NCBI GenBank assembly: GCA_903896545.1
Contig: CAITYF010000182.1
Coordinates: 1-43,101, forward strand
Length of the DNA: 43,101 bases
Direction: 5' to 3'
Source of the DNA: an uncultured Myxococcales bacterium
GTDB lineage: Bacteria; Myxococcota_A; UBA9042
Shown here: positions 1 to 8,674 of the stretch, in pieces
Layout of the letters: the number at the start of each line of letters is the position of its first letter
Numbering within the stretch: position 1 is the first letter of the stretch
The notes under the pieces: generated by a model
Seen by the model: the letters and a program-made list of their open reading frames with translations, nothing else
Told to the model about the DNA's origin: nothing
Database searches by the model: none
Translations under genes and position numbers: made by a program

Positions 1-2484
1 AGTTGTCGGCAGGTTCGCGCTCGCGGTGTCCAACGTCACACCGTCCAGGTGCCCAGAAGCGTCCGCGTGCTGCTGCGTTTTCGGCCCGTACGAGATCGCC
101 AAGGGCGTACCGGTGGCCGGATCTTCAAGCAGGATCCCCAGCCGATGCTGCGTCGCATCCAGCGTCCCGCCTTGCAGCGCAAAACTGACCTGCAGCGCCG
201 TCCGCGTAGCCGTCACAGTGCCTACGCCGACTGGCGCGTGCTGGACACCCGTTCCGATCGGCCGCAAGAGCGCCGCGCCAAAGGCGACGAGCTGGTCGGT
301 CACCGGATTGCAGAAGCCCAGTTGTTGCAGGAACGCCCCGTAAAACGCGATCGTGCTGCAAGTCGTCGTAACCGAAAGTACCGCGCCGCCGGCTTGCGCC
401 TCGCCCTTCTCGTCCAAGCGCGCACTCAGGCGGAAGTCGTCAAAGGAAAGCGACGCGCCCATCGCCTCCAGCGCCAGACCCGCGTGGTTCTCCAGCGTGA
501 CGCGCCCAGCTTCAAAGTGGATCGTCACCGGAAAGAGCGCCTTCGTCGCCGGATCCGCCACGACGCCCGGCGGCAGGTCGCTTGGCAACGCGCCCATGAC
601 CCAACCCACGGCGTTGTGCGCGTCACCGTGGACGAGCCCGACCTGCCAGTGCAGCGAGTCAAAGCCGATCTGATTGTAGGACGGCAGAATCGTCGGCAAA
701 GGCGCCGCCAGCCGCGCCATCTCCCACAGCCCGGCGTCATCGCCGATGGTCGCTGGTACCGGCAGCGGCAGCTGATCCGCGCCAGTCGCGGGCAGCGTGA
801 AGACAAACGTCTGGTCGAGCTTCCCTCCCGTTGTACCACCCGTCGTCTTCAGCCCGTCTCGCTCCGGGTTTTGCAGCCACTGCCCGGTCACGTGCAGCGT
901 CACCTTGCCGTCTTTGCCCGCCTGAAACGCCGTCTTGGGCGTCAGCGTGAAGAAGCGTCGATCGCCTGAAACTTTCAGCACCACGTCCGCCGACGGCTGA
1001 ACGTCGACCTTCAGCGTCGCGTCGTCGATCAGCGCCAAAGGCGTGTCGCCGGACTTGCGGACGTAGAGGGAGAACGCCAGCCCCTGATTCGCGTCGATGC
1101 TCGGCGGCGGCGTCAACAGCGTCGAGCCGAATTTGGTCGTAAAGAGCAGGAAGGTCCCGTCAGCGGGCAGCGCCTCTGTCGGCGAAACATCGCATTCGGC
1201 TGGCGGGTTCGCACCGGCACATTGGTCGTACGCAACGGCGAAGATCCGCCCGTCTTCACCGCCCAAGTACACGCCTTCGCGTCCCAACGCGGGCGAGGCA
1301 TTCAGATCGTTGCGGTCGGCGTCGATGAGGCGCAAGGAAAAGTGCTTCGTGCCGTCTTTGTTGATGACGTAGAGGCGCCCATCGCCGCCGCCGACGTACA
1401 CGCGATCGTCGCTGTCCACCGCGGGCGAACTGCGAATCGGGTCGAGCGTGTCAAAAGCCCAGCGCACAGTGCCGTCTGCCGGATTGAGCGCATAAATCGT
1501 GCCATCGCAGGACGGAACGACGATGGTGCCGTCCGAGAGTTCCGCTGCGCTTGCATACACGTGGTCGCGGGTCGGGAACGCCCACTTCTGCGTTCCCGTC
1601 TTGGCATCATAAGCGTGCACCACACCGTCAAAACCGCCGTCCACGACCAGCCCGGAAGCCGTCACCAGCGGGCTCGCGGCAATCGATCCCGGCGCGCTCG
1701 TGCTCCACGCCGCAGTCCCGTCCAAGTGCAGCGCGAACAGGTTGTCGCCCAGAGCCGGCAAGAGCTGATTGTTGCCGTGGACCAGCAGGCCGTTCGCCAC
1801 GTCCACCGCCGGCAGCGACCACGTCTGGTCCGCGTGTTGTTCAAACCACTTCGGCGTACCGGTCAGACGGTCAATCGCGTAGACGCGGAAGTTGTCGTTG
1901 GGCACAAAAAGTGTGCCGTCGGGGCCAATCGCGACGTTGCCTTCAAACCAGTTGATGATGCCGCCGGTGTCTTTGGCGGAGTCAGCCGTCCACGTCCACA
2001 CTTCTTTTCCGGTCGCTGCGTCACGCGCGTAAAGCTTGCCGTCGCCTGATCCAAAGTAGAGGTGGCCGGCGTCGTCCAGAAGCCCAGAACTGTCGATGAT
2101 TTCGCCCGTTTCCACTTCCCAGCTCAGCTTGCCGGTGCGGCCGATTGCGCGAAATTTGCGATCGGCAGATCCGATGTACACCGTCTCATCCGCGCCCACG
2201 ATGGGCGACGAGAAGATGCCTTTGCCGGTTTGGAACGACCACGGCGCGCTGCTGGTTGCGGCGCGGGCGAGCGGACTGCGCCCAGTTTGCCGGGCATCGC
2301 GACGGAATTTCGGCCACGGCGCTTGTGCGGCCAGCGGCACTTCGGGCGTCGTCGTCGTGGCATCGCTGGCGACGTCGACGGCGTCATCACCACTTTGCGC
2401 GGCGTCACTCTCGGTTGATGTCGCCGCGTTTCCACAAGCGGTCAGCGCTGCCGAGACAAGGATCCACAAGAGAACAGAGCGCAT
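1..2484 (-). CDS. PQQ-like beta-propeller lipoprotein, 3' end outside window
   Basis: The minus-strand frame is open from ATG at 2484 to the window edge (828 codons, no stop), so the C-terminus is missing. The first residues, MRSVLLWILVSAALTAC, are a lipoprotein signal peptide with lipobox LTAC and lipidated Cys17. A Thr/Asp/Ala-rich linker follows. Residues about 55-420 hold repeated blades of the PQQ/outer-membrane propeller type, for example SSPIVGADETVYIGSADRK, DGTLFVPNDNFRVYAIDRL and SSPAVDSDDRVYVGGGDGRL, each with the A-x-D/K-x-G-x-x-x-W blade signature. Residues about 430-828 are a beta-rich region that I do not recognise. GGAGG lies six bases before the ATG. The gene diverges from the Cys-rich lipoprotein gene at 2709. 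The likely role is an outer-membrane or periplasmic scaffold. Nothing seen indicates an enzyme or that PQQ is bound. Confidence 0.88.
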   Translation of the reverse strand, partial: MRSVLLWILVSAALTACGNAATSTESDAAQSGDDAVDVASDATTTTPEVPLAAQAPWPKFRRDARQTGRSPLARAATSSAPWSFQTGKGIFSSPIVGADETVYIGSADRKFRAIGRTGKLSWEVETGEIIDSSGLLDDAGHLYFGSGDGKLYARDAATGKEVWTWTADSAKDTGGIINWFEGNVAIGPDGTLFVPNDNFRVYAIDRLTGTPKWFEQHADQTWSLPAVDVANGLLVHGNNQLLPALGDNLFALHLDGTAAWSTSAPGSIAASPLVTASGLVVDGGFDGVVHAYDAKTGTQKWAFPTRDHVYASAAELSDGTIVVPSCDGTIYALNPADGTVRWAFDTLDPIRSSPAVDSDDRVYVGGGDGRLYVINKDGTKHFSLRLIDADRNDLNASPALGREGVYLGGEDGRIFAVAYDQCAGANPPAECDVSPTEALPADGTFLLFTTKFGSTLLTPPPSIDANQGLAFSLYVRKSGDTPLALIDDATLKVDVQPSADVVLKVSGDRRFFTLTPKTAFQAGKDGKVTLHVTGQWLQNPERDGLKTTGGTTGGKLDQTFVFTLPATGADQLPLPVPATIGDDAGLWEMARLAAPLPTILPSYNQIGFDSLHWQVGLVHGDAHNAVGWVMGALPSDLPPGVVADPATKALFPVTIHFEAGRVTLENHAGLALEAMGASLSFDDFRLSARLDEKGEAQAGGAVLSVTTTCSTIAFYGAFLQQLGFCNPVTDQLVAFGAALLRPIGTGVQHAPVGVGTVTATRTALQVSFALQGGTLDATQHRLGILLEDPATGTPLAISYGPKTQQHADASGHLDGVTLDTASANLPTT

Positions 2485-2527
2485 CGGAAGCCTCCAACAC
2501 AAAGCGGAAAACGCCTCGCTGTCGCGC

Positions 2528-2556
2528 AGTTTGGTCGCGCGCCCGTGAGGTGTCAA
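2528..2556 (-). promoter_or_regulatory. Candidate sigma70-type promoter for the propeller lipoprotein gene
   Basis: On the minus strand a perfect -35 TTGACA (2556-2551) is followed, after 17 bases, by CAAACT (2533-2528), which matches the -10 consensus at three of six bases. It lies about 40 bases upstream of the ATG at 2484. The -35 is strong and the -10 weak, so this is a candidate only. Confidence 0.4.
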
Positions 2557-2645
2557 ACGGCAACGGCCGGGTGTTTTGCGTAGGTTGCGACCGATCCTGC
2601 CGAACGGACACGCGCCACTTCACCAGACCTGAAAGTGATGTCCCT

Positions 2646-2674
2646 TTGACGCGTTTGGCGCACCTTCGTATCCT
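2646..2674 (+). promoter_or_regulatory. Candidate sigma70-type promoter for the Cys-rich lipoprotein gene
   Basis: TTGACG (2646-2651) is followed, after a 17-base spacer, by TATCCT (2669-2674). The -35 matches five of six consensus bases and the -10 four of six. This gives a short leader before the ATG at 2709. Together with the minus-strand promoter it makes the 224-bp gap a divergent promoter region. Confidence 0.5.
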
Positions 2675-2708
2675 GCACAAGTCGCCGACCCGCGACGCAG
2701 AGGCCGCC

Positions 2709-5700
2709 ATGCGTTGTTCCCGTTTCGTCGCTCCGGCGCTGCTGTTGCTGCTGAGTTGCGCCTCCGGGTGCGGTCAGATCACGGTCATTGGGGAGGACAC
2801 TGCCCCGGTGGACGTGGCCGCGACCGATACTGACGCCACGGACGTAACCCCTGACACCGCCGACGGCCAATCCACCGACATCGCGACCAACGACGTGATG
2901 GGCAACGAATGTCTGACGGACTTCGACTGCCTCGACAAGATCCAGGGCAAGACGCCGTGCATTTCAGCAAAATGCGACAACGGCAACTGCGCCAAGGTGC
3001 AGAAGTCCGTTGGCGCGACGTGCAAGGATGCCACGCTCTCCCCCGGTGACTGCGGCCAAACGACGTGCGACGCCGTCGGTCAGTGCGTCGTTGGCAACGT
3101 CAAGGACGGCACCGTGTGCGGCGCTGGCTTGTGCGGCAAGAAGTGCGCTGCAGGCGCTTGCATCGCCGCGACCGATGCCGATTACGAAGACGGCGACCCG
3201 TGCACCAAGGACTTTTGCGATCAGGGAATTCAGGTGAAACACGAGCCGATCACCGACCTGACGCTCCAGTGCGACGACAAAGACGCGTGCACCAACGGCG
3301 ACACGTGCATTCAGGGTGGGTGCAAGGGTACGTTGGTGAGCTGTTCGGACGGCATCGCCTGCACGCTCGACACCTGTACCAGCGCCAAAGGCTGCGCGCA
3401 CACCACGGACAACAGCAAGTGTGACGACGGCAATCCGTGTAGCAACGATGGGTGCGATCTCGCGCTGGGGTGCACCGTCACGAGTCTCGCGGTCGGCGTG
3501 ACGTGCAGCGACGGCAACGAGTGCACCGTCGCCGACGCATGCGACAACGTGGGCAGTTGCAGCGGAAAGGCGTCGGACGCTTGCACATGCACGGTCGACG
3601 ACGACTGCGTGGGCAAGACGCAGAACCTCTGCATCGGCGCGTTGGTTTGCCAAGACGGCGGCTGCGTCGCGATTCCCGCAAACGCGGTGTACTGCGACGC
3701 AAGCGAGAACTCGACCTGCCTGCAAAACGCCTGTGAACCGGCGAGCGGCAAGTGCGTGGTCAAGAGCAAGAACGAAGGCGCGCCGTGCGACGACGACAAC
3801 ACGTGCGCCACTGGTAAGAAGTGCCAAGTGGGCGCGTGTCAGGGAACCGGCACTTTGGATTGCGACGACAAGAATGCGTGCACGAACGACTTGTGCTTGC
3901 CGCAATCGGGCTGCGTCCACGAAGCGAACGCCGCGCCGTGCGACGATGCCAACGCGTGCACCACAGGCGACGTCTGCAGCAAAGGCGCGTGCGGTGGCGC
4001 GGCCAAGCCCTGCGATGACGGCATCGCCTGCACCTTGGACGGCTGCGACAAAAGCGCAGGGACGTGCACGCACGCGGCGGATACCTCGACTTGTGACGAC
4101 GGCAACCCCTGCACCTCCGACACCTGCGACACCAAGAAAGGCTGCGCGTACGGCGACAAAGACGGCGAACCGTGCGACGACGGCGACGCGTGCACGTCCA
4201 ACAGCTGCAAAGGCGGCAAGTGCGCGGCCACGCCGATCTGTGCGTGCGCTTCGAACGCGGAGTGCGACGACAAGAACCCGTGCACGGTCGACACGTGCGC
4301 CGACAGCAATTGTCAGTTCAAGCCGCAGGACGGCGGCGCGTGCGACCCCGCGGACAAGTGCCAGAACGCCGGAAGTGGCACGTGCGCCAGCGGCGTGTGC
4401 AAGGCAGGAGACAGCCCAAAGGACTGCGGCAGCTTGGACGACGCCTGTCACAGCGGCGCGTGTGATCCGGGCACGGGCCAATGCGGACCTCTGCCCAAAG
4501 GCGACGGCACGCTGTGCGACGCCGATCAGGACCCGTGCACGCTAGCCGACGCCTGCGTGGCGGGCGCGTGCACGGTGGGCAAAGCCATGGACTGCTCGAC
4601 GCTGACGGATGGCTGCAACGTGGGCGTGTGCCAAAACAGCGCGGGGAGCCCGGTCTGTGCAACGCAGGCCAAGGACGCCGGAACGGCCTGCGAGGACGGC
4701 AAGTACTGCACCATCGGTGACAGCTGCGACGGCGAAGGCTTTTGTGTCGGCGGCGAATCGCAGACCTGCGGCCAGGTCGCTGACGCGTGCAACGCGGGCG
4801 TCTGCGACGAAGCGGGCAAGCAGTGCGGCACGACGCCCAAAAGCGCGACGGTGGGCTGCGATGACGGCCAATTCTGCACGGCGGGTGACCATTGCGACGG
4901 CGCGGGCGCGTGTGTCGGCGGCGGGGCCGCGAGCTGTCCTGGCGCGACGTGCGCGATCGGCGCGTGCGACGCGCTCAGTCAAATGTGCGTTTTGCAGCCG
5001 ATGGGCACCGGGAGCGCGTGCAGTGACGGCGATCCGTGTACGTTCAATGATGTGTGCAATGACGCGGGAGCGTGCATCGCTGGCCAAGCCGTGGCGTGTT
5101 CGGGAACCGCTTGTAATGCGGGCTTCTGCGACCCCGCGACGGGTGGGTGCGCTCTCAAGCCCCTCGACGTTGCGACTGGGTGCGACGACGGCCAGAAGTG
5201 CACAACCGGTGACCACTGCGACGGCTACGGCGTCTGCGCGGGCGGCACCTGGGACCCGACATGCGGCTGCAACGCGGACGCGATGTGCAACGACGGCAAC
5301 TCTTGCACCGTGGACACCTGCAACACCGCGAACGGCACGTGCAACTTCGCCGTGGCCGCCGGGCAATCGTGCGACGACGGCGATGCGTGCACCACGGCAA
5401 GCACCTGCAACGGCAGCGGCGCGTGCGTCGCGGTGACGCTCTTTGACTGTTCGGCATCCGCGGACACCTGCCACGTCGGTCAATGTTCCGCCGACGGCAC
5501 GGTGGCGACCTGCAAGGCCGTCGCGCTGGCCGACGGCACGAAGTGCGATGACGGCCTCTTCTGCACGACGGGCGAAACGTGCAAAGGCGGCAGTTGTGGC
5601 TCAGGCGCTGCCATCACGTGCAGCGGCGCGCCAGCCTGCTTCACCGCCGCGTGTTCCGAGGCGGCCAAGGGCTGCGCCAATACGCCGTCGAGCAAAGGCA

Positions 5701-7031
5701 CGGCGTGCTCGGATGGCGAGGGATGTACAATGGGCGACATGTGCGACGGCGCCGGCGTCTGTCAATCCGGCAGCCCGTTGCCGGACTTTTCCACCTGTAA
5801 CGACGTCGACCCGGCAACCAGCGGCGACCTCTGCTTGAACGCGAAATGCGCCGGCTTCAGTCAGGTCACGGGGGCCACCGGACCACTCACACGCGTCACC
5901 TACGACAGCACGGGAGACTCGTGGTGGTTCGCTAGTGCGCTGTATTCCACGCAATCCGTTGCGACTGCGACCAAGTGGAGCGTCAGCGAGCTCACGACGG
6001 ACACCAAGGGCAACTGGACGCTCGGCAAGGTTGGCGCGACGCTGAACACGGGGCCCATCCGCGCGCTGTCACCGCAACTCGCAGGCGGCGCGGCCAACTT
6101 CGCGGCGTTCCACGTGCCCGGCAGCAAGACGTGGGCGGTCACCTCCGGCACTGCATTCGGCAAATCGGTTGGCCTGACCTACCCATCGAGCACGGAATGG
6201 TACGACGTCGCCCTGCGCACCAGCGGAACCACCGGCTATGGCCTGCTCGCCGGCTACAACACGACGGATGGCACGGTGCTCGGTCGCTGTCAGGGCGGCT
6301 GGGCAGACACCACAAGCACGTGGACGTGCAACAAGGGCGTGGTTGCAGGAGCTTGGGGTGTAGGCGCCGGCATCAGCGTCTTCTCGTCCCTTTGCTTCCC
6401 GCCGGGCAGTTGCACGCCGGGCGTCACGTTCGTCGGCGGCATGCAAAAGTGGAACGGCAGCATCGCGTCGCAGTTGGACACCATCACGGCCTCTGGAACG
6501 GCGGGCGCGTGGAGCAACGTCAACGTCGGCCCCAACTTCAAGATCAACTCCAGTTTGCTGACCGGTGGCCTGCTCGCCTACGACACATCTGCGTACACGT
6601 TGACCGGAAGCACGTCGATCTGGACGGTCGGACCATCGGGCAGCGCGGCCTACGTCGCCAGCGGGTCGTCGTCGCTGAAGGGCTTGACCCTCTTTGGCAC
6701 GAACTACACGTTCACTGCTGTCACGTCGCTCAATGGCTACACGCTGATTTGGGGGTACAAGACGGACACGGCGACGGGCAACCTCATCCCCGTCTTGTTC
6801 ACCCACTTGGAGGCGCCCAACACACAAGGCGACCCGCTGACCTGGCTCGAACACACGCTCGCACCGCCGAGCTACAACGCGAGCGCTTGCGTCAACAGTG
6901 GCTTCTCCAGCTACGGCATGGCGACCGGCGGCAAGACGGGCACGACGCTCATGATGGTCGGCAACGCCTGCGGCAACAGCGTGTACACCAACCCGCCGAA
7001 CTTGCGCGGCATGCTCTACGTCCGCAACTAG
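2709..7031 (+). CDS. Giant cysteine-rich lipoprotein with C-terminal propeller-like domain
   Basis: The product has 1440 aa. I start it at ATG 2709, preceded by GAGG, because this gives the signal peptide MRCSRFVAPALLLLLSC; the frame is open further upstream but without export features. The lipidated Cys is 17 or 21. After an Asp/Thr-rich linker, residues about 65-1050 are some 35 tandem four-cysteine modules of the form CDDGxxCTxxDxCxxGxC, as found in many myxobacterial surface proteins. I count about 150 cysteines in all. Residues about 1053-1440 contain few cysteines and show W/G-rich beta repeats resembling a beta-propeller. The probable role is a long disulfide-stapled stalk on the cell surface with a globular tip. 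No enzymatic motif is seen. The gene ends five bases from the convergent gene at 7037. Confidence 0.9.
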   Translation: MRCSRFVAPALLLLLSCASGCGQITVIGEDTAPVDVAATDTDATDVTPDTADGQSTDIATNDVMGNECLTDFDCLDKIQGKTPCISAKCDNGNCAKVQKSVGATCKDATLSPGDCGQTTCDAVGQCVVGNVKDGTVCGAGLCGKKCAAGACIAATDADYEDGDPCTKDFCDQGIQVKHEPITDLTLQCDDKDACTNGDTCIQGGCKGTLVSCSDGIACTLDTCTSAKGCAHTTDNSKCDDGNPCSNDGCDLALGCTVTSLAVGVTCSDGNECTVADACDNVGSCSGKASDACTCTVDDDCVGKTQNLCIGALVCQDGGCVAIPANAVYCDASENSTCLQNACEPASGKCVVKSKNEGAPCDDDNTCATGKKCQVGACQGTGTLDCDDKNACTNDLCLPQSGCVHEANAAPCDDANACTTGDVCSKGACGGAAKPCDDGIACTLDGCDKSAGTCTHAADTSTCDDGNPCTSDTCDTKKGCAYGDKDGEPCDDGDACTSNSCKGGKCAATPICACASNAECDDKNPCTVDTCADSNCQFKPQDGGACDPADKCQNAGSGTCASGVCKAGDSPKDCGSLDDACHSGACDPGTGQCGPLPKGDGTLCDADQDPCTLADACVAGACTVGKAMDCSTLTDGCNVGVCQNSAGSPVCATQAKDAGTACEDGKYCTIGDSCDGEGFCVGGESQTCGQVADACNAGVCDEAGKQCGTTPKSATVGCDDGQFCTAGDHCDGAGACVGGGAASCPGATCAIGACDALSQMCVLQPMGTGSACSDGDPCTFNDVCNDAGACIAGQAVACSGTACNAGFCDPATGGCALKPLDVATGCDDGQKCTTGDHCDGYGVCAGGTWDPTCGCNADAMCNDGNSCTVDTCNTANGTCNFAVAAGQSCDDGDACTTASTCNGSGACVAVTLFDCSASADTCHVGQCSADGTVATCKAVALADGTKCDDGLFCTTGETCKGGSCGSGAAITCSGAPACFTAACSEAAKGCANTPSSKGTACSDGEGCTMGDMCDGAGVCQSGSPLPDFSTCNDVDPATSGDLCLNAKCAGFSQVTGATGPLTRVTYDSTGDSWWFASALYSTQSVATATKWSVSELTTDTKGNWTLGKVGATLNTGPIRALSPQLAGGAANFAAFHVPGSKTWAVTSGTAFGKSVGLTYPSSTEWYDVALRTSGTTGYGLLAGYNTTDGTVLGRCQGGWADTTSTWTCNKGVVAGAWGVGAGISVFSSLCFPPGSCTPGVTFVGGMQKWNGSIASQLDTITASGTAGAWSNVNVGPNFKINSSLLTGGLLAYDTSAYTLTGSTSIWTVGPSGSAAYVASGSSSLKGLTLFGTNYTFTAVTSLNGYTLIWGYKTDTATGNLIPVLFTHLEAPNTQGDPLTWLEHTLAPPSYNASACVNSGFSSYGMATGGKTGTTLMMVGNACGNSVYTNPPNLRGMLYVRN

Positions 7032-7036
7032 TCCAA

Positions 7037-8674
7037 CTACGGCATCGCCTCGACGCCCGTCGCGCGCAGCAGCCCATTCAGGACGTCCAGCGTCGCTTGG
7101 AATTGCCACATCACGGGCTGTCCGCCGAACACCGCAATCTGCGGCAGCGCGAACTGCGCGAGCGGCACCTTGGCCCACTCTTTGAGCAGCGCCGGAATCG
7201 ACGTGTCGTGCAGCGCTTTCTCTATGGCCACGTGCACGTCGGTCGCCTGCATGTCCTTGGAGCCGGTCGCCATGTCGAGCACGATCGACTGCGTCTGCCC
7301 CAAACGAAGCTGCACGACGCCATTCTCCAGCGTGTAGACCGGGCTCGCTTCAATCGCGATGTGTGCCGTCCCGTTCGCCAGCATTTCCGTCGTGTCGCCG
7401 ATGTACGCCTGAATATCCAAGCGCAGCTCGGCCAGACGCAGCGTGGCACCTGAACCAGGACAATCCTGCAGCAGCCACGGCAAATCGGCGTGGATCTGCC
7501 CCGCGACGGTCACACCTGGCACGAGATCCTTGCCGATCGGCGAGACGTCACCTATGAGCTGACCGCCGAGCCACGCGGCGCGCAACGCGGCGTTGAAGGC
7601 ATCCTGCGTGACCGTCCACTGAACGCCGAAGAAGGTGTCGAGGAAGCCGAAGTCCGCCAGCGGGGCAACGCACGACGCGTGCAGCGGCGTTCCCGGATCG
7701 GTCGTCGCCGTCGACGCCATCGACAGACTCACGACCGATGGCTGCGGCAGCACGGTCAACGCCACGCGCGGCGTACCGCCAGTCGACGGCAACGACGCGA
7801 CTTGCCAGGCGAGGTCCACCGTGACGTTGGTTGGGGAAAACGCCAGCGGTACGGCCATCTGCGCGTTCGCGAGCGCAGTCTGCAGGCCATCGACAACAAA
7901 GCCATCGACGAAGCCCAACAGTTGCGCGTGTCCGGCGTCAATGGGGGCCGCGCCATCTGACCACGTCGGCGACCAGTGCAACCCCTGAACCTGCTTGCGC
8001 TTGCCGCCATAAACGTCCGTCACTTCCAACAGAAGCGTTTGCGCGCCGAACTGCAGCGGGACGTTCGTCGAGAACGCGCCGTCGTTGGTAAACGCCACGT
8101 CCTTGCCCTGCACCGTCAGCGACTTGGGCTGCGAATTCTGCGCCACCAGCTTGCCAGAAACTTGGATCGACGCGACGTCGCTCTTGAGCCGCAGCGCGCG
8201 CGGCGGTTGGTCCACCTGAATGAGCGGCAGGCAATCCTCGTGTTGGTTGTGCACGTGCGTGCAGGTCCCGTCCAACTGACAATTGTCGATCGTGCACGGG
8301 CTTTTGTCGTCGCAGTCCTTGGCCTTGCCTTTGCAGGCACCCGAGGCGCAGACGTCCTCCATCGTGCACGGATCACCGTCGTCGCAGTTGCTTGTCGCTG
8401 CGTTGTGCGTGCACGTACCGGCGTTGCACATGTCCTCCGTACACGGATTGTGGTCGTCACATTTGGCGATTTCTGCGTTTGAACAAGGCACAACAACGTC
8501 AGCAGGTGACGCGTCAGTTTCCGTCACTGCGTCCGCGGCATCAACCGCAGCGGCATCACCGTCAGCGGCAACAACGGCATCGCTCGTATCCAGGTCAGGT
8601 TCAGCGTCCGCGCCGCCCTTGTGGTCGCAAGCGCCGAGCCACAGGCCCAGCAACAGCATCAATTGGATTCGCAT
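7037..8674 (-). CDS. Lipoprotein with Cys modules and an Ig-like domain
   Basis: The product has 545 aa from ATG 8674, which is preceded by a strong GGAGGG. The peptide MRIQLMLLLGLWLGAC carries lipobox LGAC (Cys16). An Asp/Ala-rich linker follows. Residues about 53-135 contain three to four Cys modules (for example CDDHNPCTEDMC and CDDGDPCTMEDVC). Residues about 140-215 look like a bacterial Ig-type beta domain. The remaining roughly 330 residues are beta-rich and unrecognised. The start codon lies inside the end of the upstream gene (16-base overlap), so translation is probably coupled. This is the last gene of the 11177-to-7037 operon. Function unknown; surface attachment or recognition is an inference. 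Confidence 0.85.
   Translation of the reverse strand: MRIQLMLLLGLWLGACDHKGGADAEPDLDTSDAVVAADGDAAAVDAADAVTETDASPADVVVPCSNAEIAKCDDHNPCTEDMCNAGTCTHNAATSNCDDGDPCTMEDVCASGACKGKAKDCDDKSPCTIDNCQLDGTCTHVHNQHEDCLPLIQVDQPPRALRLKSDVASIQVSGKLVAQNSQPKSLTVQGKDVAFTNDGAFSTNVPLQFGAQTLLLEVTDVYGGKRKQVQGLHWSPTWSDGAAPIDAGHAQLLGFVDGFVVDGLQTALANAQMAVPLAFSPTNVTVDLAWQVASLPSTGGTPRVALTVLPQPSVVSLSMASTATTDPGTPLHASCVAPLADFGFLDTFFGVQWTVTQDAFNAALRAAWLGGQLIGDVSPIGKDLVPGVTVAGQIHADLPWLLQDCPGSGATLRLAELRLDIQAYIGDTTEMLANGTAHIAIEASPVYTLENGVVQLRLGQTQSIVLDMATGSKDMQATDVHVAIEKALHDTSIPALLKEWAKVPLAQFALPQIAVFGGQPVMWQFQATLDVLNGLLRATGVEAMP

Noticed and set aside
2964..4481. 505-codon antisense frame across the Cys-module gene
   Set aside because: It is Ala/Val/Arg-rich and arises from the repetitive sense codons (TGC-GAC-GAC-GGC read backwards).
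2890..5860. Regular short repeats suggestive of a CRISPR or satellite array
   Set aside because: The period follows codons of the four-cysteine modules, units are diverged, and the frame stays open throughout.
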